This document shows, piece by piece, positions 54,065-64,000 of a DNA stretch of 64,000 nt (its first letter is position 1; every line of letters starts with the position of its first letter). Under the pieces are notes generated by a model. It was given only the letters and a program-made list of their open reading frames with translations. It ran no database searches and was not told the origin of the DNA. Origin of the DNA: Helicobacter sp. NHP19-012. Its GTDB lineage: Bacteria > Campylobacterota > Campylobacteria > Campylobacterales > Helicobacteraceae. A program made the translations under genes and the position numbers. Location: contig NZ_AP024819.1 in the NCBI RefSeq assembly GCF_019703325.1, positions 310,001-374,000 on the forward strand, in the 5' to 3' direction.

Positions 54065-55530
54065 GGCCTTGGCTTTAACTTCATTTTAGCGTAAGCGATG
54101 GCCTCCTTACCCAGGTTGGCATCCACCATGCGGGCGATCTCTAGGGTCTGCTCCTCTTTATTGAGGGATTTTACGCAAGTCTGCTTGTTGTGCGGATAGA
54201 CTAAGAAATGCTTGTCGGCTAAAGCGGGCAAATGGGGGGCGTGGGATATGGCAATGATTTGGTAATGCTGACTTAGCTCTTTTAAAATCTGGGCTACGCA
54301 GGCACTTTCTTGTCCGCTTAAATTCGTGTCTAGCTCATCGACAAAAATCGTTTGCCCCCCCTTGTGGCGTTTGCTTGCCTTTAGGGCTAATAGGCTTAAA
54401 CGCAAGCGGTTGTACTCGCCTGCACTGATATTTGCACTCTTGGCACTGCCTAGCTCTAATTCTAAAATCTCTAAGCCACTAGCACTTAAGGGCGTGGCTT
54501 GTAACTTTAAGAGTGGGGGCTTTAAAAGCAGTTTTTGGGTGTAGCCTTGTAAATCCGCTTGCATTTTCTCTAAATTGGCTTGGCGTTGCTCTTTTACTTG
54601 CAGGGCTAGACGCAAGCTCTCTTGCTCTAATTTGGTGCAAGTCTGCTGGCTTTCTTGCAACAACTCCGCTTGTTGGCTGTAATCCTTGCAACTTGCTTTA
54701 AGTTGCCCTAATCTCTCTCTAGCTAAAGCCAAACTCCCATACTTTTTCACCACCCCCCCAAGTCGGCTAATCTCATCAAGCAGGGCTTCAATGTCTAGGG
54801 CTTCTAACTCTTCTAGGGCGTGCTCTGTGTCTAGCAAAAAATCTTGGGCTTCATCTAGGGCTTGCTTTAAAGCTAACGCCTTTGGCTCGGGCAGGGCTTT
54901 AAGAATTTTATCGGTTTGCTCTAGGACTTGCAGGGCAGATTGCACTTCTTGGCTTTGCTTTTCTTGCATTTGATGCATTTTTTTACGCTCCAACAGCCTT
55001 TCATACGCCCCATCGCTTAAATCTAGGGCTTGCAATTTAGACAGCTCAAAGCGTGCCATTTCGGCTTGCAGGTCTAGTTGCGTACCTTGAGCTTGCAAAG
55101 TTTCTAGCTTGGCTTTGGCTTCTTGGTATTTGGCATACACCTTTTTAAACTGCTCTAGCAATGTGGGGGGGCTGTAGCTGTCTAACAACTCTAAGAGAAA
55201 ATGCGGTTGCAATTCTTGGGCTTGCTTGTAGCTGGAGATATGCAAGATTAGAGGGCTAAATTTTTCTTGCAACGCCTTTTTGGTGGTGGGCTTGTTATCT
55301 AGGATGTAAAGGCTCTTTTTATCCTTGCTGGCAGAGACTTTACCTAATTGCCACTTGGCTTTTAAACTCTTGGCTTGCAAGGCTTTAAGCCCTACGCTGG
55401 CTAAAATCGCCCCCACCAAAACGCTTTTACCACTCCCACTCGCCCCACTAACCACATTCAAACGGGGGCTAAACTCTAGCTTTGCCTTAGCAAAGACCAG
55501 CCCGCCGACAATCTCTAAACTCTCAATCAC
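54061..55530 (-). CDS. recN: DNA repair protein RecN
   Basis: 489-aa SMC-like ATPase. Walker A GASGSGKSVL at ~29-38, a long coiled coil between about 150 and 340, and the C-terminal ABC half with NISAGEYNRLRLSLLALKA (signature) and TIFVDELDTNLSG (Walker B). Acts in double-strand break repair. Shorter than the usual ~520-550 aa but complete in motifs. Overlaps the NFACT gene and the AAA+ ATPase gene by 4 nt each. Confidence 0.9.
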   Translation of the reverse strand: MIESLEIVGGLVFAKAKLEFSPRLNVVSGASGSGKSVLVGAILASVGLKALQAKSLKAKWQLGKVSASKDKKSLYILDNKPTTKKALQEKFSPLILHISSYKQAQELQPHFLLELLDSYSPPTLLEQFKKVYAKYQEAKAKLETLQAQGTQLDLQAEMARFELSKLQALDLSDGAYERLLERKKMHQMQEKQSQEVQSALQVLEQTDKILKALPEPKALALKQALDEAQDFLLDTEHALEELEALDIEALLDEISRLGGVVKKYGSLALARERLGQLKASCKDYSQQAELLQESQQTCTKLEQESLRLALQVKEQRQANLEKMQADLQGYTQKLLLKPPLLKLQATPLSASGLEILELELGSAKSANISAGEYNRLRLSLLALKASKRHKGGQTIFVDELDTNLSGQESACVAQILKELSQHYQIIAISHAPHLPALADKHFLVYPHNKQTCVKSLNKEEQTLEIARMVDANLGKEAIAYAKMKLKPRP

Positions 55531-57272
55531 AGCCCCACTCCAAAGCCGATATTTTTCGCCGTGCCAAAGCTGCCTTGTTTCTCTTTGGCGATTTCGCTGG
55601 CAAAATCTTCTAAGCTAAAAAGGGGGTCTTTATAGGTGGCGACTTTATAGGCGGTGTTTTTCACCACTAGGGCGATTTGCCCTCCGCTTAGGGCGTGTTT
55701 GGCGAGCTCTTTGGCTAGGCTCTTGACATTTTCAGGCGGGGCGTAGGGGGCACTCTTGGGTAGATACTTCTCCCATAGTTGTACTCTCTGCTCAAAGGTG
55801 GGGAGCCTAAACTCTATCTTATGATTGAAACGGCGTGAGAAGGCGGTGTCTAGGGTTTCTAATAAATTCGTGGTGGCAATGAGCACGCCTTCAAACTTTT
55901 CAATTTGATGCAAAAAGATATTTTGCATTTGGTTGTGCATTTTATCCGCCCCACTGCTGGCGGTGGTGCGGGTGCTTAAGAATTGGTCGGCTTCGTCTAA
56001 AAACAAAATGGGGGGATTCTTGCACTGCTTGGCGATTTTTTGGTAGTCGTCAAAGATTTTACGCACATTCTTCTCCGACTCGCCCACATACATGGATAAA
56101 ATCTTGGAGCAGTCAAACCCCAAAACTTCTTTTTTAAGGCTCTTAGCAAGGGCTAGGGCACTCATGGTCTTGCCCGTGCCGGGTGGTCCATAAAAAATAA
56201 TCTTGGCATCAATGTCCTTGTGGTTCTTTTTCTCAAGCCCCCAATCTCTTAAGCGTTGTTGCATTTGTGGGTCCATTTGTTTGAGTAAAATCTCTAGAGT
56301 CTCTTTGGTCTTTTGGCTTAAAACCACCGCTTCTAAGCCTTCTTTAGGCTCAAGGGCTTCAAATATGTCGCTGTCTTTAAGGATATGCTTTAAGGTGGCA
56401 TTGGTGCGTGGGGGTGTGGGGGCGGTGATGCTCTCTAGCACCATGTCATGTAAAAAGAATTGCCTAACTAGCCCGTTTTCAAAGGGGGCTAACAGCTCTT
56501 CATAGTCCATAATCTTTTTTTTAATTAAGGGGCTTGCTGGGCTTAATAGCAGGGCATTTTCTTCAAGGTCGCCCCCATAGGTGCTTAAAAGTTGTGATAA
56601 ATTTTGGTGCTGGCTTAAAGAGTCGTCTTCTTTAATGAAGTCTCGGCTGTTGTAAGCGTCTTTTAGCAAGGCAAAGAAAAGCAAGGTCGCTTTGGGGCTT
56701 AAATGGTGCTTGTTTAAGAATTTTTGCACGGCTAGGGGGGTTTGCGTGGCTTTAGTGCGGGCGGTGATTTTATGCTCTAAAAGTTGTAAATCTTCTTGGA
56801 GTTTAAAACGCCCCCTTAAGCCCACCTTTTGGATTTTTTGCAAAATCTCAATTTTTAAAAACCAATCGTTGAAGTAGTCCAAATGGTCGCTGTAGGGCGT
56901 GATTTCTAAAAAGGCGTGCTTGTTGTGTCCGTTTTCGGCAAGCTTAAAGAAATTAGGGCTTAGGGCAATGGAGCTGTCAAACAATTCTAAAAGCAAAATC
57001 TCTTGCCGTCTAGCCCGTTTTTCTCGCACCACCCATTCTAAATCTAAGAGATTTTTCACACAGGGCAAGTAGGGCAGGGCTTTGGCTTCTTTGGCTTTAA
57101 ACAGGGTCTCTAGCAAGTCGGCGACTTCTATGTCGCTTTGCCCCTTTAAATACTGCGTGGCTAAATGTTGCAAAATCCGCCCTTCTTTGGGGCTGCACTT
57201 GAGGGCGTAGAAAATGCGGGCTTGGCAAATGTCCTTAGCTTGGATAAAGTCGGTGAAATAGCTGGTGTTCAT
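55527..57272 (-). CDS. AAA+ ATPase with uncharacterised N-terminal half
   Basis: 581 aa. The C-terminal half is a classical AAA domain: Walker A GPPGTGKT (362-369), Walker B LFLDEA (423-428), sensor-1 [11 protein letters not shown] and arginine finger AFSRRF, closest in style to the YjoB/FtsH/Bcs1-like group. The first ~300 residues are helical and match no domain I recognise. No membrane segment or protease domain. Encoded between recN and der with 4-nt overlaps on both sides, so co-expressed with them. Probably remodels a protein partner. Confidence 0.8.
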   Translation of the reverse strand: MNTSYFTDFIQAKDICQARIFYALKCSPKEGRILQHLATQYLKGQSDIEVADLLETLFKAKEAKALPYLPCVKNLLDLEWVVREKRARRQEILLLELFDSSIALSPNFFKLAENGHNKHAFLEITPYSDHLDYFNDWFLKIEILQKIQKVGLRGRFKLQEDLQLLEHKITARTKATQTPLAVQKFLNKHHLSPKATLLFFALLKDAYNSRDFIKEDDSLSQHQNLSQLLSTYGGDLEENALLLSPASPLIKKKIMDYEELLAPFENGLVRQFFLHDMVLESITAPTPPRTNATLKHILKDSDIFEALEPKEGLEAVVLSQKTKETLEILLKQMDPQMQQRLRDWGLEKKNHKDIDAKIIFYGPPGTGKTMSALALAKSLKKEVLGFDCSKILSMYVGESEKNVRKIFDDYQKIAKQCKNPPILFLDEADQFLSTRTTASSGADKMHNQMQNIFLHQIEKFEGVLIATTNLLETLDTAFSRRFNHKIEFRLPTFEQRVQLWEKYLPKSAPYAPPENVKSLAKELAKHALSGGQIALVVKNTAYKVATYKDPLFSLEDFASEIAKEKQGSFGTAKNIGFGVGL

Positions 57273-58585
57273 GGGTTAATGGAGTCTTCTTTGCCCTTAG
57301 CGAGCAAAATAATGGGCGTGCCTAGAAAGCCAAACTTTGCCCGCAAGGTGTTGGTTAAATAGCGTTTATAGCTAAAGTGCAGGGCTTTGGGGCGGTTCAT
57401 CACTAGGGCAATTTGGGGCGGACAGGACGCAAATTGCGTGCTGTAATAAATGCGTACAATCTTGCCATGATCGCTAGGCAGGGGGTGTCTCTCTGTGGCT
57501 TCGCCAATGACTTTATTTAAAGTGCTTGTGCTGATACGCATGGAGAAATAGCGGTGCACTTCTAGGATTTTGTCCTTAATCTGGGGGACATGGCGTTTAG
57601 AAATAGCACTGGCGGTGATGATAGGGGCGTGTTGTAAGAACTTAAACTTGTGCTTGAAGGTTTGTAAAATGCTCTCAAAGCTGGCATGCCGTATGTCCCA
57701 CTTATTCAGCACCACCACCACGCCCAAGCGAAACTCCTCAGCCAAAGATGCGATTTTTTCATCCAAATCCACAAAGGGTGCGCTCACATCTAGGATTAGC
57801 AGCGCAACATGGGATTTTTCTAGCACTTTACGGGTGCGATCGAGGGCAAACTTCTCTAGCCCCTCAATCTTGCCCCTTTGGCGTAACCCGGCTGTATCCA
57901 CAAAGCAAATTTCTTGCCCGTTATGCTCTACGCTCTCATCCACTGGGTCCATGGTCGTGCCTGCTACGCTAGAGACTAGCGATCGCTCTTTAGCCACCAA
58001 AGCGTTTAAAATGGAGCTCTTGCCGACATTCACCCGCCCGATAATACCCACTTGGATTCTCTCAGGGGTTTCTTGCACTTGGGGGGCTTCTAGGGGTTTG
58101 AGCTTAAAGTGCTTTAATATGGCTTGGGTGAGCTTGTCTAGCCCTCGATTGTGGCTTGCCGACACAAAAAACATGTCTTTCACGCCTAGACTTGCAAACT
58201 CATAGGCACTTAGAACCTCGTTCTCATTATCCACCTTGTTGATGAGCAAAAAACAAGGGCGGTTTTGCTTTTGGACACTTAAAATATGCCGCTTGTCTGT
58301 GTCTTGGGGGGGGACTTTGCCATCCACGACATACAAGATCAAATCACAACTTTGCACCGCCCCCATGTTAAAAGAGGCGATTTTGTCCCCAAAGATATGG
58401 GCGGGGTCAAAGCCCCCCGTGTCCCACAACTCCACGCCATGCCCTGCAAGCAAAAAGGTCTGTCTTTTAATGTCTCTTGTGGTCCCCGCAATGTTAGAAG
58501 TGATCGCGCTGCGGCTTTTTAAAAAACAATTAAACAGCGAGCTTTTACCCACATTAGGCATGCCTAAAATGGCAATCTTAAGCAC
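57269..58585 (-). CDS. der: Ribosome-biogenesis GTPase Der (EngA)
   Basis: 438 aa with two tandem GTPase domains, GMPNVGKSS (8-16) and GRVNVGKSS (~183-191), each followed by its switch and NKxD motif ([18 protein letters not shown]), and a C-terminal KH-like domain. Required for 50S subunit assembly. Complete; no nearby lamB-type genes. Confidence 0.95.
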   Translation of the reverse strand: MLKIAILGMPNVGKSSLFNCFLKSRSAITSNIAGTTRDIKRQTFLLAGHGVELWDTGGFDPAHIFGDKIASFNMGAVQSCDLILYVVDGKVPPQDTDKRHILSVQKQNRPCFLLINKVDNENEVLSAYEFASLGVKDMFFVSASHNRGLDKLTQAILKHFKLKPLEAPQVQETPERIQVGIIGRVNVGKSSILNALVAKERSLVSSVAGTTMDPVDESVEHNGQEICFVDTAGLRQRGKIEGLEKFALDRTRKVLEKSHVALLILDVSAPFVDLDEKIASLAEEFRLGVVVVLNKWDIRHASFESILQTFKHKFKFLQHAPIITASAISKRHVPQIKDKILEVHRYFSMRISTSTLNKVIGEATERHPLPSDHGKIVRIYYSTQFASCPPQIALVMNRPKALHFSYKRYLTNTLRAKFGFLGTPIILLAKGKEDSINP

Positions 58586-58656
58586 CGAGCCCCCTTTTTT
58601 ATAGCGATAGACCCCAAGAGATTTAAAACCCTCTCATTTGAAAATCCAAATTATGG

Positions 58657-58662
58657 TAAAAT
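58657..58662 (+). promoter_or_regulatory. -10 box upstream of the putative lipoprotein gene
   Basis: TAAAAT in TATGG-TAAAAT; the ~105-nt leader contains a small CCCTA-gtg-TAGGG hairpin. Confidence 0.45.
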
Positions 58663-58772
58663 GGCGAGTTTAGGATAAAAAACCCACCGAATGGGGCGAT
58701 ATTAGTAGCATTTGACTTAAAGAACGCTTGTATCCCTAGTGTAGGGGTTTGGCGCATGTAAAAAGGGTTTTT

Positions 58773-59480
58773 ATGGAGCGGATTTGGGCGCACAGAGGGG
58801 GCTTTTTGTTGGCGTGTTGCTTGGGGGTGTTTTTTGGGTGCGGACAGCCACAAAACCATGCCCCTATCAACTACAACTTCAATTACAAAGAGGACATCAC
58901 AAACACAGTCAACCAAAACCATTTACAAGCTTCTAGAACCGCCCCTATTGTTACAAGCCAAACCAAACACATTATTCGCCTAAAGACAAATGGACCTAAA
59001 AAAGTGGTCTTCTCCCAAGAAAATTACTACCCCTTAAGTGAGGGTGAAGTCGGCATTGAAGAGGCACATGGCAAGTTGTTTTTAGATGTCCGCTCTCCTA
59101 AATTGCAAAGGTTCATGCAGGGCGAAGTGCTTTTAACCAAAAGACAGACCCAAACCTTTAAACTCAACAACGCCTCCACCCAAATCACTAACATTGAGGG
59201 GCGCATTAAAACCTACGAATACACCCAAACCAAGCAAAAAGATCACAGCATCAACGCCCCCTACCAACGCTATACCCTGCAACAAAAAGCCCCAGCTCGT
59301 TTTGAAATTGCCATTGACAAAATCCCCTATGAGTTTGACACACAGGGTTGTAGGATTGTGATTAGAAAGCAACTCATCGACACCTTTGCCAACAGCAAGG
59401 AAGTCATGATTAACTTAGATTTTAAAAGGGAACTGCGCAACAAAGCGGGCTTTGATTTGTTTTTAGAATGCCCTTGGTAG
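58773..59480 (+). CDS. Putative lipoprotein
   Basis: 235 aa from MERIWAHRGGFLLACCLGVFFGCGQ (ATG after AAAAAGGG; the frame is open 8 codons up). The N-terminus has a charged start, a hydrophobic core and a lipobox-like FFGC, so lipidation at the Cys is likely but the box is not canonical. The mature part is polar, Asn/Thr-rich and beta-prone. It lies beside der, where H. pylori also has lipoprotein-like genes (HP0836-HP0838, as I recall). Function unknown. Confidence 0.65.
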   Translation: MERIWAHRGGFLLACCLGVFFGCGQPQNHAPINYNFNYKEDITNTVNQNHLQASRTAPIVTSQTKHIIRLKTNGPKKVVFSQENYYPLSEGEVGIEEAHGKLFLDVRSPKLQRFMQGEVLLTKRQTQTFKLNNASTQITNIEGRIKTYEYTQTKQKDHSINAPYQRYTLQQKAPARFEIAIDKIPYEFDTQGCRIVIRKQLIDTFANSKEVMINLDFKRELRNKAGFDLFLECPW

Positions 59481-59556
59481 TGGCGACCCCTGAAAGATTT
59501 GAACTTCCGTTTCCACCTTGAAAGAGTGGTATCCTTGGCCACTAGATGAAGGGGTC
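59481..59556 (-). tRNA. tRNA-Glu (UUC), variant copy
   Basis: Acceptor stem GACCCCT/AGGGGTC, D-arm CATCTAGTGGCCAAGGAT, anticodon loop CTTTCAA, encoded CCA. It differs from the second tRNA-Glu here in the acceptor, D and T stems (T stem GGAAG/CTTTC with a G-U pair). Confidence 0.88.
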
Positions 59557-59580
59557 TATCAAAAAGGTTTAATGGGGAAG

Positions 59581-59657
59581 TGGCGGAACGGACGGGACTT
59601 GAACCCGCGACCCCCTGCGTGACAGGCAGGTATTCTAACCAGCTGAACTACCGCTCC
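59581..59657 (-). tRNA. tRNA-Asp (GUC)
   Basis: Full cloverleaf with GGAGCGG acceptor, anticodon loop CTGTCAC, T loop TTCAAGT and encoded CCA. Confidence 0.95.
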
Positions 59658-59658
59658 G

Positions 59659-59734
59659 TGGTGGTCGCTATAAGACTCGAACTTATGACATCCACCTTGT
59701 AAGGGTGGCGCTCTACCAACTGAGCTAAGCGACC
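59659..59734 (-). tRNA. tRNA-Val (UAC)
   Basis: GGTCGCT acceptor, anticodon loop CTTACAA, T loop TTCGAGT and encoded CCA. Confidence 0.95.
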
Positions 59735-59737
59735 TTG

Positions 59738-59812
59738 TGGTGACTCCTAGGGGATTTGAACCCCTGTAACCACCGTGAAAGGGTGGTATCCTAACCACTA
59801 GATGAAGGAGCC
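59738..59812 (-). tRNA. tRNA-Glu (UUC)
   Basis: GGCTCCT acceptor, anticodon loop CTTTCAC, T loop TTCAAAT and encoded CCA; canonical stems. Confidence 0.95.
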
Positions 59813-59813
59813 T

Positions 59814-59889
59814 TGGTGACCCGTGTTGGATTCGAACCAACGGCCCATTCCTTAAAAGGGAATTGCTCTACCTGCTGAGCTAACGGGTC
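59814..59889 (-). tRNA. tRNA-Lys (UUU)
   Basis: GACCCGT acceptor, anticodon loop CTTTTAA, T loop TTCGAAT and encoded CCA. First of the five-gene tRNA operon as transcribed. Confidence 0.95.
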
Positions 59890-59943
59890 AAGCACACAAA
59901 AAGGCAATACTACACTATTTTAAAGATTTTGTCAAGCTCACAA

Positions 59944-61890
59944 TTAGAATAAAAGGGGCGAAGTGCTTTGGCTTTGTTGGGGGATTACCGTGCCCTTAAT
60001 GGTGTAATAGGTTTCGCCATTGATGTGTTGCACCACCACATCTTCGGGGACATCAAAGTGCCGTTTAAGATTAGGATCAAACTTTAAAACCTTTTTCATG
60101 AAGTCGCCAAAGACGGGTGCAGCCACCACCCCTCCCGTCATCGCCTGCCCAATACTCGTATTGTCGTCGCGCCCAAACCACACAATGGCTTGCAAACTCG
60201 GGCTAAAGCCACAAAACCACGCATCTACATAGTTATTCGAGGTCCCTGTTTTGCCTGCAATCTCTAAACCAGGCACCTGTGCCCTGTGCCCTGTGCCCTT
60301 TTCCACAACATTTTTAAGCACAGATAAAGTTAAAAAGGCTTGGGCTTGGCTTAAGATATTTTTAGGGGTCATGAGCCTTAGAGGTTTATCCTGCCCCCTT
60401 GCATCCGTAACGCTTTCAATCAATGTAGGCTCTACAATGCTGCCATAATTAGAAAAGAGCGAATATTGCATGCTCGCCTCTAGGGGCGAAATACCAAAAC
60501 TACCTAGCGCAATGGACATGTTTTTAGGCAAGTCCTCAAACCCAAAAGAGCTAAGATCCCGATAAATGGTGTCAAAGCCCACATAGTCCACAAGGTTGAT
60601 GGTGGCGAGGTTAAGCGAGTGGGTGAGAGCGTCTTTTAGAGTCACCAGGCCGTTGACCTTACGGTTGTAGTTTCTAGGGCGCCAGTGGCGCTTTTTAGGA
60701 ATTGTGCCGTTGCGGTTATTGAAGCTGCGCGCCACATCGGGGATCAAAGATGCGCTAGAGAGTCCATTGTCAAAGGCGATTTGGTAAATGAAGGGCTTTA
60801 CAGCACTGCCCAGTTGGCGCTTGGCCTGGGTGGCTCTGTTAAAGGCACTCTTGTTGTGATCCACGCCCCCCACGAGGGCTAAGATGTGCCCGCTTTTGAC
60901 ATCTGTTACGACCATCGCACCATTAAGGGTGCTGTCCTCTTGTTCGCGCAACTGCTTGAGCATGTTTTTGTAGCCCAATTTCAAGGAATCACGGGCAAAT
61001 TTTTGGTAATCCAAGTCTACATATAGTTTAATGGTGTAGCCCCCAGTCTTAAGGTCGGGCAAGAAACCCAATATCCGCACCACTTCATCCACTACATAGG
61101 GAGCGACATTTTGGGTTGTGGTGGTGTGGTAGACCTTAGGCACCTCGTTTAGGGCCACATCCATCTCTTTTTGGCTGATCCAACCCAAATCGTACATGCG
61201 TTTGATAATGCCATTAGCCCGTGCTAGGGAAAACTCCAATCGCCTAGTGGGGTCATAAAAAGAGGGCGCACGAGGCAAGGCGACCAGCATAGCAATTTCC
61301 TTCAAGCTCAAAAGGGCTAGGGGTTTTTTAAAGTAGCCAAGGGCGGCAGTTTTGATGCCATAAAAGCCGTGTCCAAAAAAGGTTTGGTTAAAGTAGCGTT
61401 CTAAAATCTGCTCTTTACTTAGCACTCGCTCTAATTTGAGCGATAAAACTATTTCCTTAAGCTTGCGATCCAAGGTCTTGGCCCGGGTTAAAAGCATGTT
61501 TTTTACGAGCTGCTGCGTTAGGGTGCTGCCCCCCTCGGCGTATTTTTGGTTGCGTAAATTCTTAATAAAAGCACGCAAAATTGCATCCAAATTCACGCCA
61601 TTGTGCTCGAAAAATAAGGTGTCTTCTACAGCTAATAAGGCTTCCACCATGCGCGGGGGGATTTCATTAAAATGGGTGTAAATACGAAACTCTTTATCGT
61701 AAAGGTTGGCGATGAGCCGCCCCTTAGTGTCTACAATCTTTGTAGTTAAGTTGGGCCTATAATCCACCACACTTTGGATATCCTTGTCTGCCTCTTGCCA
61801 TAAGTAAAACAAATACCCCCCGCCAAAGACCCCACCCAAAACTACGGGCAAAATAAATAAAACCCATAGGATTTTTTTAAGAACTTGCAT
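59944..61890 (-). CDS. pbp1A: Penicillin-binding protein 1A
   Basis: 648-aa bifunctional class A PBP. N-terminal membrane anchor (residues ~8-30), glycosyltransferase motifs AVEDTLFFEHNG and EGGSTLTQQLVKN, and transpeptidase motifs SAVKPF (SxxK), SLN in THSLNLATIN and KTGTSNN. It polymerises and cross-links peptidoglycan. In H. pylori, changes near these motifs cause amoxicillin resistance. The start overlaps the chemoreceptor stop by one base. Confidence 0.95.
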   Translation of the reverse strand: MQVLKKILWVLFILPVVLGGVFGGGYLFYLWQEADKDIQSVVDYRPNLTTKIVDTKGRLIANLYDKEFRIYTHFNEIPPRMVEALLAVEDTLFFEHNGVNLDAILRAFIKNLRNQKYAEGGSTLTQQLVKNMLLTRAKTLDRKLKEIVLSLKLERVLSKEQILERYFNQTFFGHGFYGIKTAALGYFKKPLALLSLKEIAMLVALPRAPSFYDPTRRLEFSLARANGIIKRMYDLGWISQKEMDVALNEVPKVYHTTTTQNVAPYVVDEVVRILGFLPDLKTGGYTIKLYVDLDYQKFARDSLKLGYKNMLKQLREQEDSTLNGAMVVTDVKSGHILALVGGVDHNKSAFNRATQAKRQLGSAVKPFIYQIAFDNGLSSASLIPDVARSFNNRNGTIPKKRHWRPRNYNRKVNGLVTLKDALTHSLNLATINLVDYVGFDTIYRDLSSFGFEDLPKNMSIALGSFGISPLEASMQYSLFSNYGSIVEPTLIESVTDARGQDKPLRLMTPKNILSQAQAFLTLSVLKNVVEKGTGHRAQVPGLEIAGKTGTSNNYVDAWFCGFSPSLQAIVWFGRDDNTSIGQAMTGGVVAAPVFGDFMKKVLKFDPNLKRHFDVPEDVVVQHINGETYYTIKGTVIPQQSQSTSPLLF

Positions 61891-63926
61891 TAAAATTTCT
61901 TTTTATTCGCATCCTCTAAAATGTCTTGAGAAATGCGATCGATGTTGTTACCCACTTCTAAAGAAGTGTTGGCGATAGTGAGATTGTTTTGCGTGTCTTT
62001 TTTGAAAGCTTGTAAAGAGGCGTTGATCCCCTCCACGCTTTGGCTCTGGGCTTTAATGGACTCAGAAGTGTCGGCGATGCTTTGCACTAAAACATTAATA
62101 TTTGCCTCAATTTCACCCAAGCTCTTTTGGGTGCGCTCGGCAAGTTTACGCACCTCATCAGCCACCACGGCAAAACCCCGCCCGTGTTGCCCAGCACGCG
62201 CCGCCTCAATGGCTGCGTTTAGAGCCAGTAAGTTTGTTTGGTCAGCAATGTCTTTAATGATCTCCACAATGTTTCTAATGTCTTGCCCCTGTGCAATCAT
62301 TTCCTCACTTTTTTGGCCAATGCTAGCGATGCTCTCTGTGATAGATTCGATAGATTTAGAAGTTTGGAGCAGGTTTTTATTTTGCTGGTTTGCGCTGTTT
62401 GTGAGCTGATCAACACAGGCTTTTAAACCCTTTGATTCTTTTGTGAGTGCACTGGCAAAATCTAGCGAAGTGCGCAACATTTTTGTGATCTCAGTTCCTA
62501 AAGCATCGATGGCCCTTTCAACATCACCAGAGGGGTTAGGGATACTCTTCGTGAAGTCTAAGGCTTGGTAACGCTCAAAAGCTTGGTTAATGATTTGCAT
62601 ATAAGAGCCTATGTGTTGTTGTAAATACACCACCACATCGTTAAAGAGTCCTCTAAGTTGCAAAAGATCCGGGTTATTGGGCGTGGCCGTGATCTTTTGC
62701 GTAAAATCCCCCTCTTTAATGTGGCGCACCACAGTGAGCATATTTTCAATGGTCGCGCTGTCGGCTTTGGTGTTCTCGTGGATTTTTAAGATGTTTTCAT
62801 TAATGGATTGTTGCATATACCCAATCTCATCGAGCATTTTAGGTTCGACAATGTGCACATCTTTATTGTTTTTAGGGTCGTTAAGCAGTCTAAAGAAACT
62901 GCTCAGGGTGTTAGAAACCACTCCGATACGATCGCCCACGAGGTAACGCACAAGAAAATAGACGATCACCACCAGCACCACTACCACCACTAACCCCATG
63001 ACCAAAATCAATTTTTGCAAATAACTGGCCGCTGCAAAGATTTCTTTTTTGCTTGCAAACCGCGCGACAGCCCAATTGAATTTAAAATCATCGGGACCAA
63101 TTTTGCTAAATATGTCAAAGGATTTCACCACTAAAAAACTATCTTTATTGGTGCTGATGGCGTGGTAATCCATAGCCCCAGAGCGGCTTTCATGCACCAT
63201 CGCCACTAAGTGTGCCGCCGTAGGATCACGATTGACATCGCTCAAGAGTTTGCCTTGAATACTTTTGTTGTATGTCAGCAATAAATAGCCGTTTTGTTGC
63301 ATCACAAAGGTGTCGTTTTTGCTACGCATGACAATATCAGCAAAACCATCAATGCTGACAAAAGCGATCATCACCCCCACTAATTTAGTTTTGCCATGTT
63401 CATTCTTGTCAAGAGGCACCGCCAATTCAAAGCCGAAGATTCTTTGCCCACCAATCTCTCTAAAATAGGGTTTTGTTTTAAGAATCTTGCCATCTTGTAG
63501 CACTTGACGCGTGATTCCAGGATTGTAAAAATCCTTTTTAATGGAAGTTTCTAGGGTATCTCCCACTTTGCTCGTAATATAAGAACCGTTAGGATCACCC
63601 ACAGCGGACACGCTAACCAGTTTCACACGTACGGTGCTATTTAAAAACTTTCGGATCAACTGCTGTCTTTCGCTTTCATTGTGGGTTAAATCAATGGAGG
63701 CGAGATTCTCCGCTAAAGTGCTCATGGATTCAAACATGCGATTCATCACCCTTTGCAGGCGGGCGGCGTTTTCATCGACATTTCTCTGCATGGTTTCAAT
63801 GGTGGTGTTGCGCGTAACAGTCCTCACCTGTTTGCTGATCACCACCCCCATGGTTGTAATACCCAACACCACCACCACGCACACACCCATAATGATCTTA
63901 GCGGCAATCCCTAATTTAGAAAACAT
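61890..63926 (-). CDS. Methyl-accepting chemotaxis protein, dCache type
   Basis: 678 aa, like H. pylori TlpA/TlpC in size and layout. First membrane helix at ~8-30, a periplasmic dCache ligand domain (~35-300), second helix at ~310-332, a HAMP-like region, and a signalling hairpin tip with [20 protein letters not shown]. Transmits ligand binding to CheA/CheW. The ligand cannot be predicted. Co-directional and overlapping with pbp1A. Confidence 0.93.
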   Translation of the reverse strand: MFSKLGIAAKIIMGVCVVVVLGITTMGVVISKQVRTVTRNTTIETMQRNVDENAARLQRVMNRMFESMSTLAENLASIDLTHNESERQQLIRKFLNSTVRVKLVSVSAVGDPNGSYITSKVGDTLETSIKKDFYNPGITRQVLQDGKILKTKPYFREIGGQRIFGFELAVPLDKNEHGKTKLVGVMIAFVSIDGFADIVMRSKNDTFVMQQNGYLLLTYNKSIQGKLLSDVNRDPTAAHLVAMVHESRSGAMDYHAISTNKDSFLVVKSFDIFSKIGPDDFKFNWAVARFASKKEIFAAASYLQKLILVMGLVVVVVLVVIVYFLVRYLVGDRIGVVSNTLSSFFRLLNDPKNNKDVHIVEPKMLDEIGYMQQSINENILKIHENTKADSATIENMLTVVRHIKEGDFTQKITATPNNPDLLQLRGLFNDVVVYLQQHIGSYMQIINQAFERYQALDFTKSIPNPSGDVERAIDALGTEITKMLRTSLDFASALTKESKGLKACVDQLTNSANQQNKNLLQTSKSIESITESIASIGQKSEEMIAQGQDIRNIVEIIKDIADQTNLLALNAAIEAARAGQHGRGFAVVADEVRKLAERTQKSLGEIEANINVLVQSIADTSESIKAQSQSVEGINASLQAFKKDTQNNLTIANTSLEVGNNIDRISQDILEDANKKKF

Positions 63927-63962
63927 GGCATCCCTTTCTCGAGCACAACTCTAAACATCGAC

Positions 63963-64000
63963 CTAAAAATCCTTTTTGAGTATCTCTTCTACTTTAAGAA
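63963..64000 (-). CDS. Possible 3' end of an upstream gene
   Basis: Minus strand from the window edge reads LKVEEILKKDF and a TAG at 63963-63965. It looks like the tail of a protein but only 12 codons are visible. Confidence 0.25.
   Translation of the reverse strand, partial: LKVEEILKKDF

Overview
The window reads as a chromosome segment of a gastric, non-pylori Helicobacter (Campylobacterota). Three things support this. Gene order matches what I recall from H. pylori in several blocks: napA-HP0242-HP0241-ispB-hemA-proS-fxsA-hemC at 24.2-30.5 kb, and ruvA-fapA(HP0884)-murJ-cysS at 42.2-47.7 kb. Small Helicobacter-type outer-membrane barrels occur three times. Many promoters are the extended -10 type (TGn-TATAAT-like) with weak -35 boxes. 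The species is inference; vacA is absent from its H. pylori position after cysS, and several genes are unlike H. pylori.

Region 1 (1-10.8 kb) is accessory and decaying. After the 3' end of hypE comes a set of carbonyl/quinone detoxification genes: zinc alcohol dehydrogenase, alpha/beta hydrolase, flavodoxin-fold NAD(P)H oxidoreductases, acetyltransferase, cupin-CMD fusion, aldo/keto reductase, tautomerase and pirin. They share a promoter block CCCTTGACAAACACTAGGT with an unusually long 19-nt -35/-10 spacer, typical of MerR-activated promoters, and a MerR gene lies inside the set. That regulator carries a nonsense codon and a frameshift. The dehydrogenase has lost its start, the hydrolase is frameshifted, one oxidoreductase copy is cut short and the aldo/keto reductase is a remnant. 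A Sel1-repeat gene is cut by a TAG, and a shrunken luxS pseudogene lies at 10.3-10.7 kb.

Region 2 (10.8-32.5 kb) is mostly housekeeping: thiE, guaA, htpG, purN, a CPA2 antiporter, an OMP, uvrA (two frameshifts at G tracts), a Ser/Asn-repeat microprotein with a structured leader, phosphomannomutase, cfa, napA, the heme/prolyl-tRNA block and a Ktr/Trk potassium system.

Region 3 (32.5-40.2 kb) is accessory. An unidentified gene remnant is followed by a four-gene cassette (zinc-motif protein, TerB-like protein, two paralogous glycine-zipper peptides) behind a promoter whose spacer is a CT dinucleotide repeat. Then comes a glutarate/GABA catabolic set (glaH-lhgO and gabT-gabD) flanking an OMP whose signal-peptide codons contain four 7-nt repeats.

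Region 4 (40.3-64 kb) holds a thioesterase, aroG, ruvA, fapA, murJ, cysS, a Hof-like OMP followed by an ABC transporter, dnaN, an NFACT gene broken at C tracts, recN, an uncharacterised AAA+ ATPase, der, a putative lipoprotein, five tRNA genes, pbp1A and a chemoreceptor.

The best candidates for something undescribed are the CT-repeat-controlled TerB/glycine-zipper cassette, the Ser/Asn microprotein transcript, and the MerR-type detoxification regulon caught in decay.
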